Shown: positions 51,530 to 60,247, numbered from the stretch's first letter. The stretch: 64,000 bases of DNA from JACMLC01 sp963817025 (GCA_963817025.1 CAWFML010000004.1:248001-312000); one strand, 5' to 3'. Notes: generated from the letters alone by a model not told the origin. Numbers and translations: made by a program.

Positions 51530-52213
51530 TCAATGGCAGGTCTCTCTTTCTAACAAAGGCCGGAGGTGGCTAATGTAATAAGCCTCCAACATAGCCTTGA
51601 CCTTCTTGAAATACCCATAAGCTGAAATATCTATTACCAGTAAACTGTAACCAATGGTCTGTATTTCTATTTGCTTCGAGATGTCTGAGGCTTGAATCTT
51701 TGCAAGTTTCTGATTGCCAAAAAGAGGGAAATAATGAACAGGCCCGTTCAGCTCTACGGCGAGTTTCAAAGGCGGAATGACAAGATCCACTTCAAGTCCG
51801 GAAGCGAGTAAAGTGCGGTCGTTCTGAATGATCTTTAATGCTGGAAAATCTCTCCGTATCAGGCTGCTTAAATAGTCTTCCGCTTTACTGCGGCGGCCCG
51901 CTCCGAGATTTTTGTTACGATTATTATATTTAGCAGCGCAAGAGCGAGAACAAAAATGATTACCTGTTCTTTTTAACTCGACCCCATGCTTCCGAAAAAG
52001 AGTTTCGCAATTAGCGCAAAGTACTTCTTGGGAGGTGCGCCTCGCATGGCGAGCGCAGGTCTGACTACAATACTTACCTGTTCCTCGCTCGACTGCGCGC
52101 TGGACTCGATGCTTTTCAAGAGGAAATACTTTGCAGCAATGAAGGCACTGAAGTTCCGCCCGCCCATGTCTATCTAGAGCAGCAAACTTTTGAGGCGGGG
52201 TAAGTAATTTCAT
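51530..52213 (-). CDS. Zinc-finger endonuclease with Vsr-like PD-(D/E)xK domain
   Basis: 227 aa. Residues about 20-95 hold two Cys-rich fingers (CLHCCKVF...CSQTC and CANCETLF...CSRSC). Residues about 105-210 look like a Vsr/EDxHD nuclease: SKAEDYLSSLIRR, LEVDLVIPPLKLAVELNGPVHYFP, SYSLLVIDISAY-like end. E of AEDYL, D of EVDL, E of VELNG and H of PVHYF are candidate catalytic residues. Homing endonucleases of phages share this design. It is AT-rich compared with its neighbours and sits between the tRNA-Leu gene and a copy of that gene's 3' end. Confidence 0.75.
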   Translation of the reverse strand: MKLLTPPQKFAALDRHGRAELQCLHCCKVFPLEKHRVQRAVERGTGKYCSQTCARHARRTSQEVLCANCETLFRKHGVELKRTGNHFCSRSCAAKYNNRNKNLGAGRRSKAEDYLSSLIRRDFPALKIIQNDRTLLASGLEVDLVIPPLKLAVELNGPVHYFPLFGNQKLAKIQASDISKQIEIQTIGYSLLVIDISAYGYFKKVKAMLEAYYISHLRPLLERETCH

Positions 52214-52241
52214 CCTCGCTATTATAGCGTGAGTTTAACTT

Positions 52242-52261
52242 TTCCAGTCCGACCTCCGGCA
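52242..52261 (+). repeat. Imperfect copy of the tRNA-Leu 3' end (candidate attachment-site duplicate)
   Basis: TTCCAGTCCGACCTCCGGCA matches 17 of 20 bases of the tRNA segment 51403-51422 in the same orientation. The repeat brackets about 820 bases carrying only the endonuclease gene. Confidence 0.5.
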
Positions 52262-52319
52262 TATCATTTCTTAAAAAACAAAGTGAGGTGAGGAATTTTA
52301 AGAAGGCTCTTTTGAAACC

Positions 52320-52520
52320 TTAAAATTCCTGCTTCTGTGCGATGTGCGGATACTCTTTCTGGGCTTCTTTGAGATGTTGTTCGCAGACGCCTATCTCTAT
52401 CAATACCGTTCGAGTTGAGACATTGTAAATCAGGCGCGCTTTCTGCTCTTCCTGTGTGGCATAACGGTAAATTATTTTATCTGTTTTGTTAGTGCATTCC
52501 GTCCATTGGCATTTATTCAT
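52320..52520 (-). CDS. Small protein with possible Cys/His metal site
   Basis: 66 aa from the ATG at 52520 with AGAGGA upstream. C4-x4-C9 near the N-terminus and C-x2-H near residue 44 (GVCEQHLKEA) could form a zinc knuckle. Family unknown; AT-rich like its neighbours in the islet. Confidence 0.6.
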   Translation of the reverse strand: MNKCQWTECTNKTDKIIYRYATQEEQKARLIYNVSTRTVLIEIGVCEQHLKEAQKEYPHIAQKQEF

Positions 52521-52628
52521 AATATCCTCTGACCTTATTCGCAACCTATCTCTGGCCTTTCCTTCTTGCTCGTAACAGTTTCCTGTGTGATTTTGATTAT
52601 ACCACCAAAGATGGCTGCGACCTGCCTG

Positions 52629-52883
52629 CTACAGGTTTCTACTGACCCAGTTAATCAGATATTCGCCATACTTCTCACGGTCTTCTTTCCTGACCTGAAG
52701 GACGACGGTAATTAGATGCTCTTTTTCCATCTGCAACAAAAAAACTCCGATCTCTGATTCTGCTGCTTCTACGCCTGCGGCTGTCAGTTTGTCGTAAATC
52801 CTTGCGGAGCCAATGCGCTCGTTGCCCAGCCCGGTTTCATTCCGGATAATGCTCTTGATCTTCTTCTCCAGCACCTTATCCAT
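52629..52883 (-). CDS. Small winged-helix-like protein of unknown function
   Basis: 84 aa with a strong AGGAGG 8 nt before the ATG. The pattern KKIKSIIRNETGLG, RIYDKLTAAGVEA, EIGVFLLQMEKEHLITVV suggests a helix-turn-helix/wing, but no family is recognised. Lys-rich and AT-rich compared with the chromosome average. Confidence 0.65.
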   Translation of the reverse strand: MDKVLEKKIKSIIRNETGLGNERIGSARIYDKLTAAGVEAAESEIGVFLLQMEKEHLITVVLQVRKEDREKYGEYLINWVSRNL

Positions 52884-53127
52884 TCATGACCTCCTGTTGA
52901 CAAATTTTCCAGCCACGCATGTTTAAGCCAATTAGATAAACTTTACAAGATTTTTGCGTTTGCCGGGCTTGAATAAAGCTGGTTTTCTGTGCGCCGCCAG
53001 CGCGAGTCAGTCGCTTGCTATTGAAAACTGCTGTAAGCCGGAAGAGCCTCAATTTTGTTTTCCAGAGATATTTGATATAAAGCTATCTTTGAAGAAACTC
53101 AACCCACACGCCTGAAAGGAATGCATC

Positions 53128-53277
53128 ATGACCCAAGAAAGCGACGAGCAGCAAGAGAATCCGGCAACGGAAGAAGCCCTGCGCCAGCCGGAAGGCACAC
53201 AGCCGGCCACCACTCCCGGCGCAGAAAACCCTGAAAGCGAAGAGATCAAAGAGGAGAAAAACCCGAACACCGAATGA
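53128..53277 (+). CDS. Small acidic disordered protein (49 aa)
   Basis: ATG at 53128 with AAAGGA 7 nt upstream. The product is rich in Glu, Pro, Thr and Gln (TQESDEQQENPATEEA, PESEEIKEEKNPNTE) and has no hydrophobic core, like small stress or hydration proteins. Function unknown. Confidence 0.65.
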   Translation: MTQESDEQQENPATEEALRQPEGTQPATTPGAENPESEEIKEEKNPNTE

Positions 53278-53313
53278 GGCGCGACAAAGAAAGCGTTCAC
53301 AGGAAACAGCTTT

Positions 53314-53416
53314 TCCTTTGCGTCTCTTTGCGTCTTTCCTCTTTGCGCCTCTTTGCGGTTAAGTGATTTTTTAACGCAAAGACCGCAAAGAACAGGACGC
53401 AAAGAGGCGCAAAGAG
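53314..53416. repeat. Iterated-word palindrome, CTTTGCG family
   Basis: CCTTTGCGTCTCTTTGCGTC on the left and GACGCAAAGAGGCGCAAAG on the right, centre GGTTAAGTG-nn-TTAACG. It lies between the small acidic gene and the convergent M14 peptidase gene. Confidence 0.88.
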
Positions 53417-53444
53417 TTTCTATCCTCGATTCATATTTTAGCTT

Positions 53445-54275
53445 TCAGTCCGGCTTGTTTATCGCTTCGACATTTGAAAATCTAGCGAGCGCGGCGCGCA
53501 GGGCCGGTAGATTCTCCTGTACAAGCTCGCCGTCGGAGAGGCCGCGCAGCTCAATCGTGACAGTCGGGATTCGCATGTCTACGCCTGCGTAAGTGCCTAG
53601 CGAGCCGGGCGTCTCATACCCCAGATACGGGCAAAGCTCATAGCCATTAACGCGCGCCATCAGGGCCGCGATCTCTTCTCCCGGCCCGTCCCAATTCATA
53701 CACCCAAGCGCAGCATGAAGAGTAATCAACAGGTCTGGCGGGTAACGCTTGATGAGGTTGATGACGGCGCGCGTCTCAGGCTCTGAGGCTGGCTCTTTTC
53801 CCGGGTAATGTTTTTCGTCCTGAGACTCGCTCCGCCATGAACTTGAAGGGAAATTGCGATTGATGTCTACGCCCGCAGCATTCACACGGGTCGCGTCAAC
53901 AAGCCCGTCAGGATTGACCTCCGGCACGATGATAATCTCCGGGCCAGACGCGAGCGGGTCGCGTTGAAGCGTGGCGGCTAAGGCTTTGGCGACGACGGCG
54001 GTCGCCTGCTCATCGCCGTGTATTGCGGCAAGCACGATGACGCGCTTCGCCCCGTTTCCATGAACAGAGGCCGTGATATTTCGCCCGCGCACGCTCTTGC
54101 CAAGCTCCAGATAACGCCTGCCTGTTTGAGGATGAAGCACGGACGCTCCGACACAGACGACGAATCCGGCCAGCAGCGCAAGCCTGAGCATTTTTCTCGA
54201 TTGCTGTCCCACACGAGAGCGTTGCATCAACGGCTCTGTGCGTCCCTTGCAAAAATCTCTGTGCGCGCTCTGCAT
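53445..54275 (-). CDS. M14-family zinc carboxypeptidase (MpaA-like murein peptide amidase)
   Basis: 276 aa as read from 54275; a more likely start is at 54227 (Met17), which gives a basic n-region and hydrophobic helix (LRLALLAGFVVCVGASV). Zinc motif AAIHGDEQ (His and Glu), substrate-binding GVDINRNFP (Asn-Arg), TLHAALGCMNW (second zinc His) and catalytic Glu in TVTIELRG complete the M14 site. MpaA cleaves the gamma-D-Glu-DAP bond of murein tripeptide, a step next to Mpl in recycling. Confidence 0.82.
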   Translation of the reverse strand: MQSAHRDFCKGRTEPLMQRSRVGQQSRKMLRLALLAGFVVCVGASVLHPQTGRRYLELGKSVRGRNITASVHGNGAKRVIVLAAIHGDEQATAVVAKALAATLQRDPLASGPEIIIVPEVNPDGLVDATRVNAAGVDINRNFPSSSWRSESQDEKHYPGKEPASEPETRAVINLIKRYPPDLLITLHAALGCMNWDGPGEEIAALMARVNGYELCPYLGYETPGSLGTYAGVDMRIPTVTIELRGLSDGELVQENLPALRAALARFSNVEAINKPD

Positions 54276-54351
54276 GGAAAAGACTTTAACCGCAAAGCGC
54301 GTCAGGAGAAAAGAGATAAAGCAGGCGTCGAAAGTTTTCTAACATTCACGC

Positions 54352-55305
54352 TTATGCTTCGACCAGCGTTTGTGCGAGGTGTGCAGACTCTGGCCGCGCA
54401 TTGTCTTCAGGCATAGTCCACGTCTGGCCCACTTCGCCAAGGGCGATACGCCACTCATCATCTCCGGCGGCGGCGCGCAGCCGTGTCAGAGGTTCATTCA
54501 CAGGCTCGCGGCTCAGGCGAAAAGTCTTGTGATGCATCGGCAGGATATAGGTCGCGCCCATCTCGCGCCGCATGGCCCATGCCTGTTCAGGATTGGCATG
54601 CGCGTAGACGTACGGGTCATAAGCTCCGATGGGCAACATCGCCAGATCAATTTTCACGCGCGGGCGTAAGCGTGTAAAAGCCTTCGTGTAGGCCGTGTCG
54701 CCGCCAAAGACCAGAGCGCGCCCGTTTTTCGTAATCAGGAAACCGCCGTAACCGCGATGGCTGTCCGTCAACTTTCGCGCGCCCCAGTGATTGACCTCGA
54801 TGGCCTCTATAAGCACACCGCCGGTTTCTACAGACTCGCCCCACGCGAGAGCTGTCGTGCGCTGAAAACGTCTCACGAGGTCTTGGTTATTGCGCTGCAC
54901 GATGGCATGCGTCCGTCGCGGGAGACGCTTCAGAGTTCCCATGTCGCAGTGATCCATGTGCGCGTGCGAGACAAGCACTGCATCAAGCGGCGGAAGCTCT
55001 TTAATGGACAGCGCTGGCTGTACCAGACGGCGCGGGCCGAAGGTCATACCGGCCACGCTGACGCCGACATGCGAGCGCAACGCGGGGTCTGTCAAAAGCC
55101 ATGTCCCGTAAAAATTTATCAGGATAGTGGCATGGCCGAGCCACGCGACGGTCAGAGCATCGTTGCTCCAACCCGCCGGGTCGGGATGATGCGACGCTGC
55201 CGGAATAGGCGTGCGCGATTCCGCCAGCCGCTGCTCGATAAAACGGCGGCCATGCTGGCGCGCAAATCTGCTGTAAGTCTTAATGCTTGTAGGAATAATT
55301 GCCAT
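54352..55305 (-). CDS. Metallo-beta-lactamase-fold hydrolase (UlaG / NAPE-PLD-like)
   Basis: 317 aa. VAWLGHATILINFYGTWLLTDPAL, VLVSHAHMDHCDMG (HxHxDH metal site), VNHWGARKLTDSHRGYGGFLI, LVFGGDTAYT and LPMHHKTF are all present. The layout matches N-acyl-phosphatidylethanolamine phospholipase D-like or UlaG-like enzymes. Substrate not determined. Confidence 0.88.
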   Translation of the reverse strand: MAIIPTSIKTYSRFARQHGRRFIEQRLAESRTPIPAASHHPDPAGWSNDALTVAWLGHATILINFYGTWLLTDPALRSHVGVSVAGMTFGPRRLVQPALSIKELPPLDAVLVSHAHMDHCDMGTLKRLPRRTHAIVQRNNQDLVRRFQRTTALAWGESVETGGVLIEAIEVNHWGARKLTDSHRGYGGFLITKNGRALVFGGDTAYTKAFTRLRPRVKIDLAMLPIGAYDPYVYAHANPEQAWAMRREMGATYILPMHHKTFRLSREPVNEPLTRLRAAAGDDEWRIALGEVGQTWTMPEDNARPESAHLAQTLVEA

Positions 55306-55620
55306 ACCCGTTTAGATGCCACGCGCGCTTTGCGAGGTGGCTCAACATACTTTTACAAAAGAATCTCACGCAAAGGGGCAGAGAAATGCAAAATTAAAAA
55401 TGTAAAATGCAAAATGAAAGAGGGTTCTTATTTTTGCATTTTACATTTTGCATTTTTAATTTCTCTGCCCCTTTGCGCGAACCTGTCTTTTACTTGGTCA
55501 TGTTTTAAGCTTGATGTTCCGGCAGGGTGCGCGAAAACCGCCTCTTGTTGTATTCTCTCTGGCGTCTGCCACATTTCCAAACTCAACACGACACTTCAGA
55601 AGGAGGCGGGAGAGAGTTCG
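55306..55620. other. Divergent spacer with a composite palindrome
   Basis: Between the divergent hydrolase and DUF885 genes. No gene: the frame open upstream of the DUF885 start is an artefact of the repeat. The palindrome is described at 55360-55495. Confidence 0.7.
55360..55495. repeat. Composite nested palindrome, GCAAAGG outside and AAAATGT heptamers inside
   Basis: Outer arms carry CACGCAAAGGGGCAGAG (55369) and its near complement CTCTGCCCCTTTGCGCG; the inner arms, AATTAAAAATGTAAAATGC and complement, belong to the family seen alone at 18077 and 35163. So one family is inserted inside another in register with the centre. Confidence 0.93.
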
Positions 55621-57402
55621 ATGCGCTTAACAATCCGTCTGTCAATCTTGTTCATGATTTCAACGCTGGCACTGCTTCCCTTGCCCGTCGCGGCGCAGGA
55701 CGAAGCGAGCGCCAAAACTTTGCATGACCTGTTCAAAGCCGAATGGGAATACCAGATGGAGCAGAACCCGACGCAGGCTTCCGCGCTCGGAGACCGCCGC
55801 TGGAATGACCGCTGGGATGACACGAGCCTCGCGGCCATAGAGGCGCGGCAACAGCACAGGCTGGACGCTCTCTCCCGGCTCAAAAAAATTGACCGCAGTA
55901 AACTTTCGCCCGCTGACCAGTTGAACTATGACCTCTTTCGGAAGGAGACGGAGTTGGACATAGAGGAGCACAAATATCGCACCTACCTCTTGCCAATCAA
56001 CCAGCGCGGCGGCATCCAGACGGCGGACGAGTTGGCAGAGCTTTTGCGCTTTCAAACGACAAAAGATTATGAGGACTGGATCGCGCGGCTCAATGCCCTG
56101 CCAGCGTTGATGGATCAGAACATCGCGCTCATGCGCGAAGGCTTGAAGGCGCGTCTCATGTGGCCCAAAGCCGTGCTTAATCGTGTACCCGCGCAGATTG
56201 ATAAACAGATCGTAGAGAACCCGCAGGACAGCCCGTTCTTCTTGCCTTTCAAAGAATTTCCAGACTCGATTCCGGCGGCAGAGCGCGAGCGGCTCTCGCA
56301 AAAAGCGCGTGAAGCCATCTCGAAATCGGTCGTTCCGGCCTATCGCCAGCTCAAACAATTTTTCAACGCCGATTACCTGCCAGCAGCCTTTGAACAGGTT
56401 GGCATCTGGCAGTTTCCGCAGGGCGCGGAAACCTATGCCTTTCACGCGCGCCGCTACACGACGACGAACATGACGCCCGAAGAGATTCATCAAAAGGGCC
56501 TCAGCGAAGTCGCGCGCATACGCGCGGAGATGCAGGCCATCATGACGAAGGTCGGCTTTACTGGCACGCATAAAGAGTTCTTCCAGAAGCTCAGAACAGA
56601 CCCGCAGTTCTACTACAAGACGCCCGAAGAATTACTGGCCGCCTATCGCGCGATGTCCAAGCGCATTGACCCGAACCTCGTCAAAGTTTTCAAGACCCTG
56701 CCGCGCATGCCTTATGGCGTGATTCCGATTCCCGACAAGATTGCGCCCGACACCACGACTGCCTATTACAACCGCCCGGCGGCGGACGGCTCGCGCCCCG
56801 GTTTCTATTACGTCAATCTCTACAAGCCGGAGGTGAGGCCGAAGTACGAGATGATGGCGCTCTCGCTGCACGAATCCGTGCCGGGACATCACCTGCAAAT
56901 CGCGCTCGCAATGGAGCTGGGCGAGATTCCTAACTTCCGTCGCTTCGGCGGCTACACCGCATTCGTAGAGGGCTGGGGACTGTATGCCGAATCTCTCGGC
57001 GATGAGATGGGACTTTACGACGACCCGTATTCCAAGTTCGGCCAGTTGACCTACGAGATGTGGCGCGCAGTCCGTCTGGTAGTGGACACGGGCATGCATC
57101 ACATGAAATGGGACAGGCAAAAAGCGATAGATTATTTTCTGGACAATGCCGCGAAGACGGAGCAGGACATCGTCAACGAGATAGACCGTTACATCACCAA
57201 TCCGGGGCAGGCGCTCGCGTACAAGATAGGCGAGTTGAAGATCAAAGAGCTACGCGCGCGCGCCGCGCGTGAGCTGGGCCAGACGTTTGACGTGCGCGAG
57301 TTTCATGATGCAGTGCTCCTGTCGGGAGCCGTTCCGCTCGACGTGCTTGAAAGAAATATTGACGCGTGGATTGCGCGGAAGAAACAGGGCGCAAAGAATT
57401 AA
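55621..57402 (+). CDS. Exported DUF885 family peptidase-like protein
   Basis: 593 aa from the ATG at 55621 with GGAGGCGGGAGAG upstream. Signal peptide to about residue 25. Residues ARWNDRWDDTSLAAIE, HARRYTTTNMTPEEIHQKGLSEVARIRAEM and the zinc motif LHESVPGHHLQ (about 416-426) with downstream Glu in FVEGWGLYAESLG match DUF885, proteins related to M1-type peptidases. The His/Glu set is intact, so peptidase activity is expected. Confidence 0.88.
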   Translation: MRLTIRLSILFMISTLALLPLPVAAQDEASAKTLHDLFKAEWEYQMEQNPTQASALGDRRWNDRWDDTSLAAIEARQQHRLDALSRLKKIDRSKLSPADQLNYDLFRKETELDIEEHKYRTYLLPINQRGGIQTADELAELLRFQTTKDYEDWIARLNALPALMDQNIALMREGLKARLMWPKAVLNRVPAQIDKQIVENPQDSPFFLPFKEFPDSIPAAERERLSQKAREAISKSVVPAYRQLKQFFNADYLPAAFEQVGIWQFPQGAETYAFHARRYTTTNMTPEEIHQKGLSEVARIRAEMQAIMTKVGFTGTHKEFFQKLRTDPQFYYKTPEELLAAYRAMSKRIDPNLVKVFKTLPRMPYGVIPIPDKIAPDTTTAYYNRPAADGSRPGFYYVNLYKPEVRPKYEMMALSLHESVPGHHLQIALAMELGEIPNFRRFGGYTAFVEGWGLYAESLGDEMGLYDDPYSKFGQLTYEMWRAVRLVVDTGMHHMKWDRQKAIDYFLDNAAKTEQDIVNEIDRYITNPGQALAYKIGELKIKELRARAARELGQTFDVREFHDAVLLSGAVPLDVLERNIDAWIARKKQGAKN

Positions 57403-57411
57403 AACCTTTCA

Positions 57412-57529
57412 CCACAGAGGACACGAGAGAGCACGGATGAGTTTGAAACTCCGAATCTCAAATTTGAAATTTGAGATTTTAAATTCTGAATCTTCTTTCA
57501 CCTCTGTGCTCTCTCGTGTCCTCTTGTGG
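57412..57529. repeat. Iterated-word palindrome, CACAGAGGACACGAG, with a 25-base core palindrome
   Basis: Outer arms begin CCACAGAGGACACGAGAGAG and end in its near complement. The core at 57454-57478 is a perfect 12+1+12 palindrome of ATCTCAAATTT and complement. It ends about 15 nt before the hutF start. Confidence 0.92.
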
Positions 57530-57543
57530 CTAACATCTCTTAC

Positions 57544-58959
57544 ATGACTCAACGAGACCATGAAAGTAAAGCTTTTCTGCCCGACCTGATTTATACGGGC
57601 GAGAAGTTCGAGCGCGGACTGGCTCTGGTGTGCGATGGCGCGGGACGCATCACGCGGCTGGCGTCGGAAGCTGAAATTTCAGGCGAGGTCGTGCGTCTGA
57701 AAGGCCGCGCCATGCTGCCCGGTCTCGTCAATTCTCACTCGCATGCTTTTCAGCGCGTGATACGCGGGCGGACTGAGCATCGCTCGCAAGAAACCAGAGA
57801 CTCTTTCTGGACGTGGCGCGAGATGATGTACAGCGCTGCGACGCGGCTTGAGCCGGAGGATATTTACGATGCCTCGCGTATGGCTTTTCTGGAGATGGCC
57901 CTCTGCGGCATCACTGCCGTCGGAGAGTTTCATTATCTACACAGGGACACGCGCGGGAATCCTTATGACGACCCGAACCTGCTGGCAAAAGAGGTCATAC
58001 GCGCGGCGCGTGATGTCGGCCTGCGTATCGCTTTGCTGCGCGTGGCGTATGCGCGTGCGGGTTACAAGCTCGCGCCGAATGAGCGTCAGCAGCGTTTCAT
58101 AGAGTCCGCGCCGGAAATTTATTTACAAAATCATGCGCGACTGAAAGCGGATTTAGAGCGCGATAAAGATGAATCGAAAAGCGCGTGGACGGGGCTTGCG
58201 CCGCACAGCGTTCGCGCAGTGCCTTTGGATTATTTGCGCGAGGTCGCGGCATACGGCACAGAACATCAATTGCCCCTCCACATGCACGTCGCGGAACAGC
58301 CTGCCGAGAATGCTGCCTGCGTGGCAGAGCACGGGCGCACGCCTGTCGCGCTGCTGGCAGGTGAAAATATCTTGAGCGAGCGGTTTACAGCCGTTCATGC
58401 AGTCCATATCACATCGGATGAAGCGCGCCTGATGGGAAGCGCGCAATCAATCGTTTGCGCGTGTCCGACGACCGAGCGAAATCTTGGTGACGGCATTGTT
58501 CCGGCAGACCTGCTGGCGCAAAGCTGCGTCCGCGTCGCGTTCGGGACGGACAGCCACACGCAGATAGATTTACTGGAAGACGCGCGCGAGCTTGAATATC
58601 ACCTGCGTCTCGCAAGGCTTGAGCGCAATGTGCTCGCGCCTGAGAGCAAAGATATGTCCGCACTGGCCGCACAGCTTTTTGCTGGCGCGACCGTTCACGG
58701 GGCGTCGAGCATCGGCGCATCGAGCGGCGCGCTGGAAATAAATCGCCCCGCAGATTTTTTCACAGTAGAGCTTAATGATTCGTCAATCGCCGGAGCCGCG
58801 ACTGAAGATTTACTGTCGGGTATCGTCTTCTCTCTGGCGCGCACGGCTGTGCGTGAGGTGTTCGTCGGCGGAAAGCGCATCGTCGAGCACGGACGGCATC
58901 CAGCGCAGGATGAGGTCGTCGAAAAGTTTGTAGCTTTACAGGGCAGATTGTGGAGATAA
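57544..58959 (+). CDS. hutF: Formimidoylglutamate deiminase-like amidohydrolase (HutF)
   Basis: 471 aa from the ATG at 57544. LPGLVNSHSHAFQRVIRGR (metal HxH), FHYLHRD, LPLHMHVAEQPAENAACV (His), ERFTAVHAVHITSDEA (His) and RVAFGTDSHTQIDLLEDARELEYHLRLA (Asp) are the metal-site motifs of amidohydrolases, and the order and spacing match HutF. It deiminates N-formimino-L-glutamate in histidine breakdown. No other hut gene is adjacent. Confidence 0.86.
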   Translation: MTQRDHESKAFLPDLIYTGEKFERGLALVCDGAGRITRLASEAEISGEVVRLKGRAMLPGLVNSHSHAFQRVIRGRTEHRSQETRDSFWTWREMMYSAATRLEPEDIYDASRMAFLEMALCGITAVGEFHYLHRDTRGNPYDDPNLLAKEVIRAARDVGLRIALLRVAYARAGYKLAPNERQQRFIESAPEIYLQNHARLKADLERDKDESKSAWTGLAPHSVRAVPLDYLREVAAYGTEHQLPLHMHVAEQPAENAACVAEHGRTPVALLAGENILSERFTAVHAVHITSDEARLMGSAQSIVCACPTTERNLGDGIVPADLLAQSCVRVAFGTDSHTQIDLLEDARELEYHLRLARLERNVLAPESKDMSALAAQLFAGATVHGASSIGASSGALEINRPADFFTVELNDSSIAGAATEDLLSGIVFSLARTAVREVFVGGKRIVEHGRHPAQDEVVEKFVALQGRLWR

Positions 58960-58989
58960 CTTTGAAGCTTGTGCTACTGAAAACAATTA

Positions 58990-59108
58990 TTTCCCGCAAA
59001 GGCGCAAAGGCGCAAAGAAAGCTCAAGGCAAGTAAACAGGAATTCCTTCTTCTACTTTCTCTTTCTTCTTGGCGTCTTCTCTTTGCGCCTTTGCACCTTT
59101 GCGGGAAA
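58990..59108. repeat. Iterated-word palindrome, GCAAAGGC family
   Basis: TTTCCCGCAAAGGCGCAAAG on the left and CTTTGCGCCTTTGCACC plus TTTGCGGGAAA on the right. It lies about 14 nt before the start of the next gene. Confidence 0.9.
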
Positions 59109-59122
59109 CTTTTTTAAAACTT

Positions 59123-60247
59123 ATGACCGTCGAAAAAACTTTATCCGAACTCGTCTCTATCAACTCCATCTCTGCGAACTCGAATGCAGGGATGTGTGCA
59201 TATCTCGCCGCGCGTGCAGAGGCCGCAGGCTTTCGCGTTCAGAGATTTCCTTATCTGGACGAGCGCGGCGTTGAAAAGATGAACCTGATTGCGCTCGCGG
59301 GCGCGGCGGATGAGAGCGAAGCTGAATTGGCTCTGGTCGGGCATACGGACACAGTTCCCTTCGCAAGCTCATGGACGGACGCGCTCAGTTTGACAGAGCG
59401 CGAGGGGAAACTTTACGGGCGCGGCTCTTGCGACACGAAAGGCTTTATCGCCGCCGCGCTGACGGCTGTCGAGAGTTTTGAGCTAAAGAATCTCAAGCGA
59501 CCGCTGGCGCTTATTTTTACGGCAGATGAAGAAGTGGGTTGTCTCGGCGCAAAGCGTCTTGCAGAGGCGCACGCTCTGTCCGTGCGTAATGCTATCGTGG
59601 GCGAGCCTACGTCTTTGCAGCCGATGCGCGCGGGCAAGGGCTATTGTCTGGCGGAGATAACGGTGCGCGGGCGCGAAGGCCACAGCGCGTATCCGGCTGT
59701 CGGGGCGAGCGCAATCTTTCGCGCGGCGCGATTGATTACGGAGCTTGAAAAAATCGCGGAAGAATTGAAAGCCGATGAGAGAGCAGAGTTTGACCCGCCC
59801 TTTACGACTCTGAATGTCGGGCTGGTTCAGGGCGGGACGGCGAAGAACATTATTGCGGGCGAGTGTCGCTTTACGCTCGAATGGCGGCCCGTGCCGGGAC
59901 AGCAGGCGCAGCATGTCCTGAACCTTTTCGCCGCCGCGATTGAGAGGCAACGTCTGCTCGATGCGGATTTTGATTGCGAAGTCATGGCCTCGCGGCTTGA
60001 CGAAGCGATGGAGACGCGCGCGGATGCGCCGCTGGTTCGCCTGCTCGAAGAAGCCACCGGAAAGGCCGCTGGCACAGTCGCCTTTGGAACTGAAGCCCCG
60101 CAGATGATTGCGCTCGGCGCGCACGCGGTCGTCTTAGGCCCCGGCGACATACGCGTCGCGCATCGCACAGGAGAGTTTGTGCCTATCGAAGACCTGCACA
60201 GTTGCGTAAAAATTCTTTCGCGCGTGATTGAGCATTTTTGCATGTAA
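59123..60247 (+). CDS. ArgE-like M20 peptidase (acetylornithine deacetylase family)
   Basis: 374 aa from the ATG at 59123. ELALVGHTDTVPFASSW (first zinc His), GRGSCDTKGFIAAAL (bridging Asp), IFTADEEVGCLGAKRL (Glu), VGEPTSLQP (Asp/Glu region) and GREGHSAYP (dimerisation His) are intact. It removes an N-acyl group from an amino acid such as N-acetylornithine. No other arg genes are adjacent, so the substrate is tentative. Confidence 0.85.
   Translation: MTVEKTLSELVSINSISANSNAGMCAYLAARAEAAGFRVQRFPYLDERGVEKMNLIALAGAADESEAELALVGHTDTVPFASSWTDALSLTEREGKLYGRGSCDTKGFIAAALTAVESFELKNLKRPLALIFTADEEVGCLGAKRLAEAHALSVRNAIVGEPTSLQPMRAGKGYCLAEITVRGREGHSAYPAVGASAIFRAARLITELEKIAEELKADERAEFDPPFTTLNVGLVQGGTAKNIIAGECRFTLEWRPVPGQQAQHVLNLFAAAIERQRLLDADFDCEVMASRLDEAMETRADAPLVRLLEEATGKAAGTVAFGTEAPQMIALGAHAVVLGPGDIRVAHRTGEFVPIEDLHSCVKILSRVIEHFCM

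Noticed and set aside
54757..55620. Long in-frame extension upstream of the DUF885 gene
   Set aside because: It runs antisense through the hydrolase gene and the composite palindrome; the ATG at 55621 has an excellent ribosome site and starts a signal peptide.
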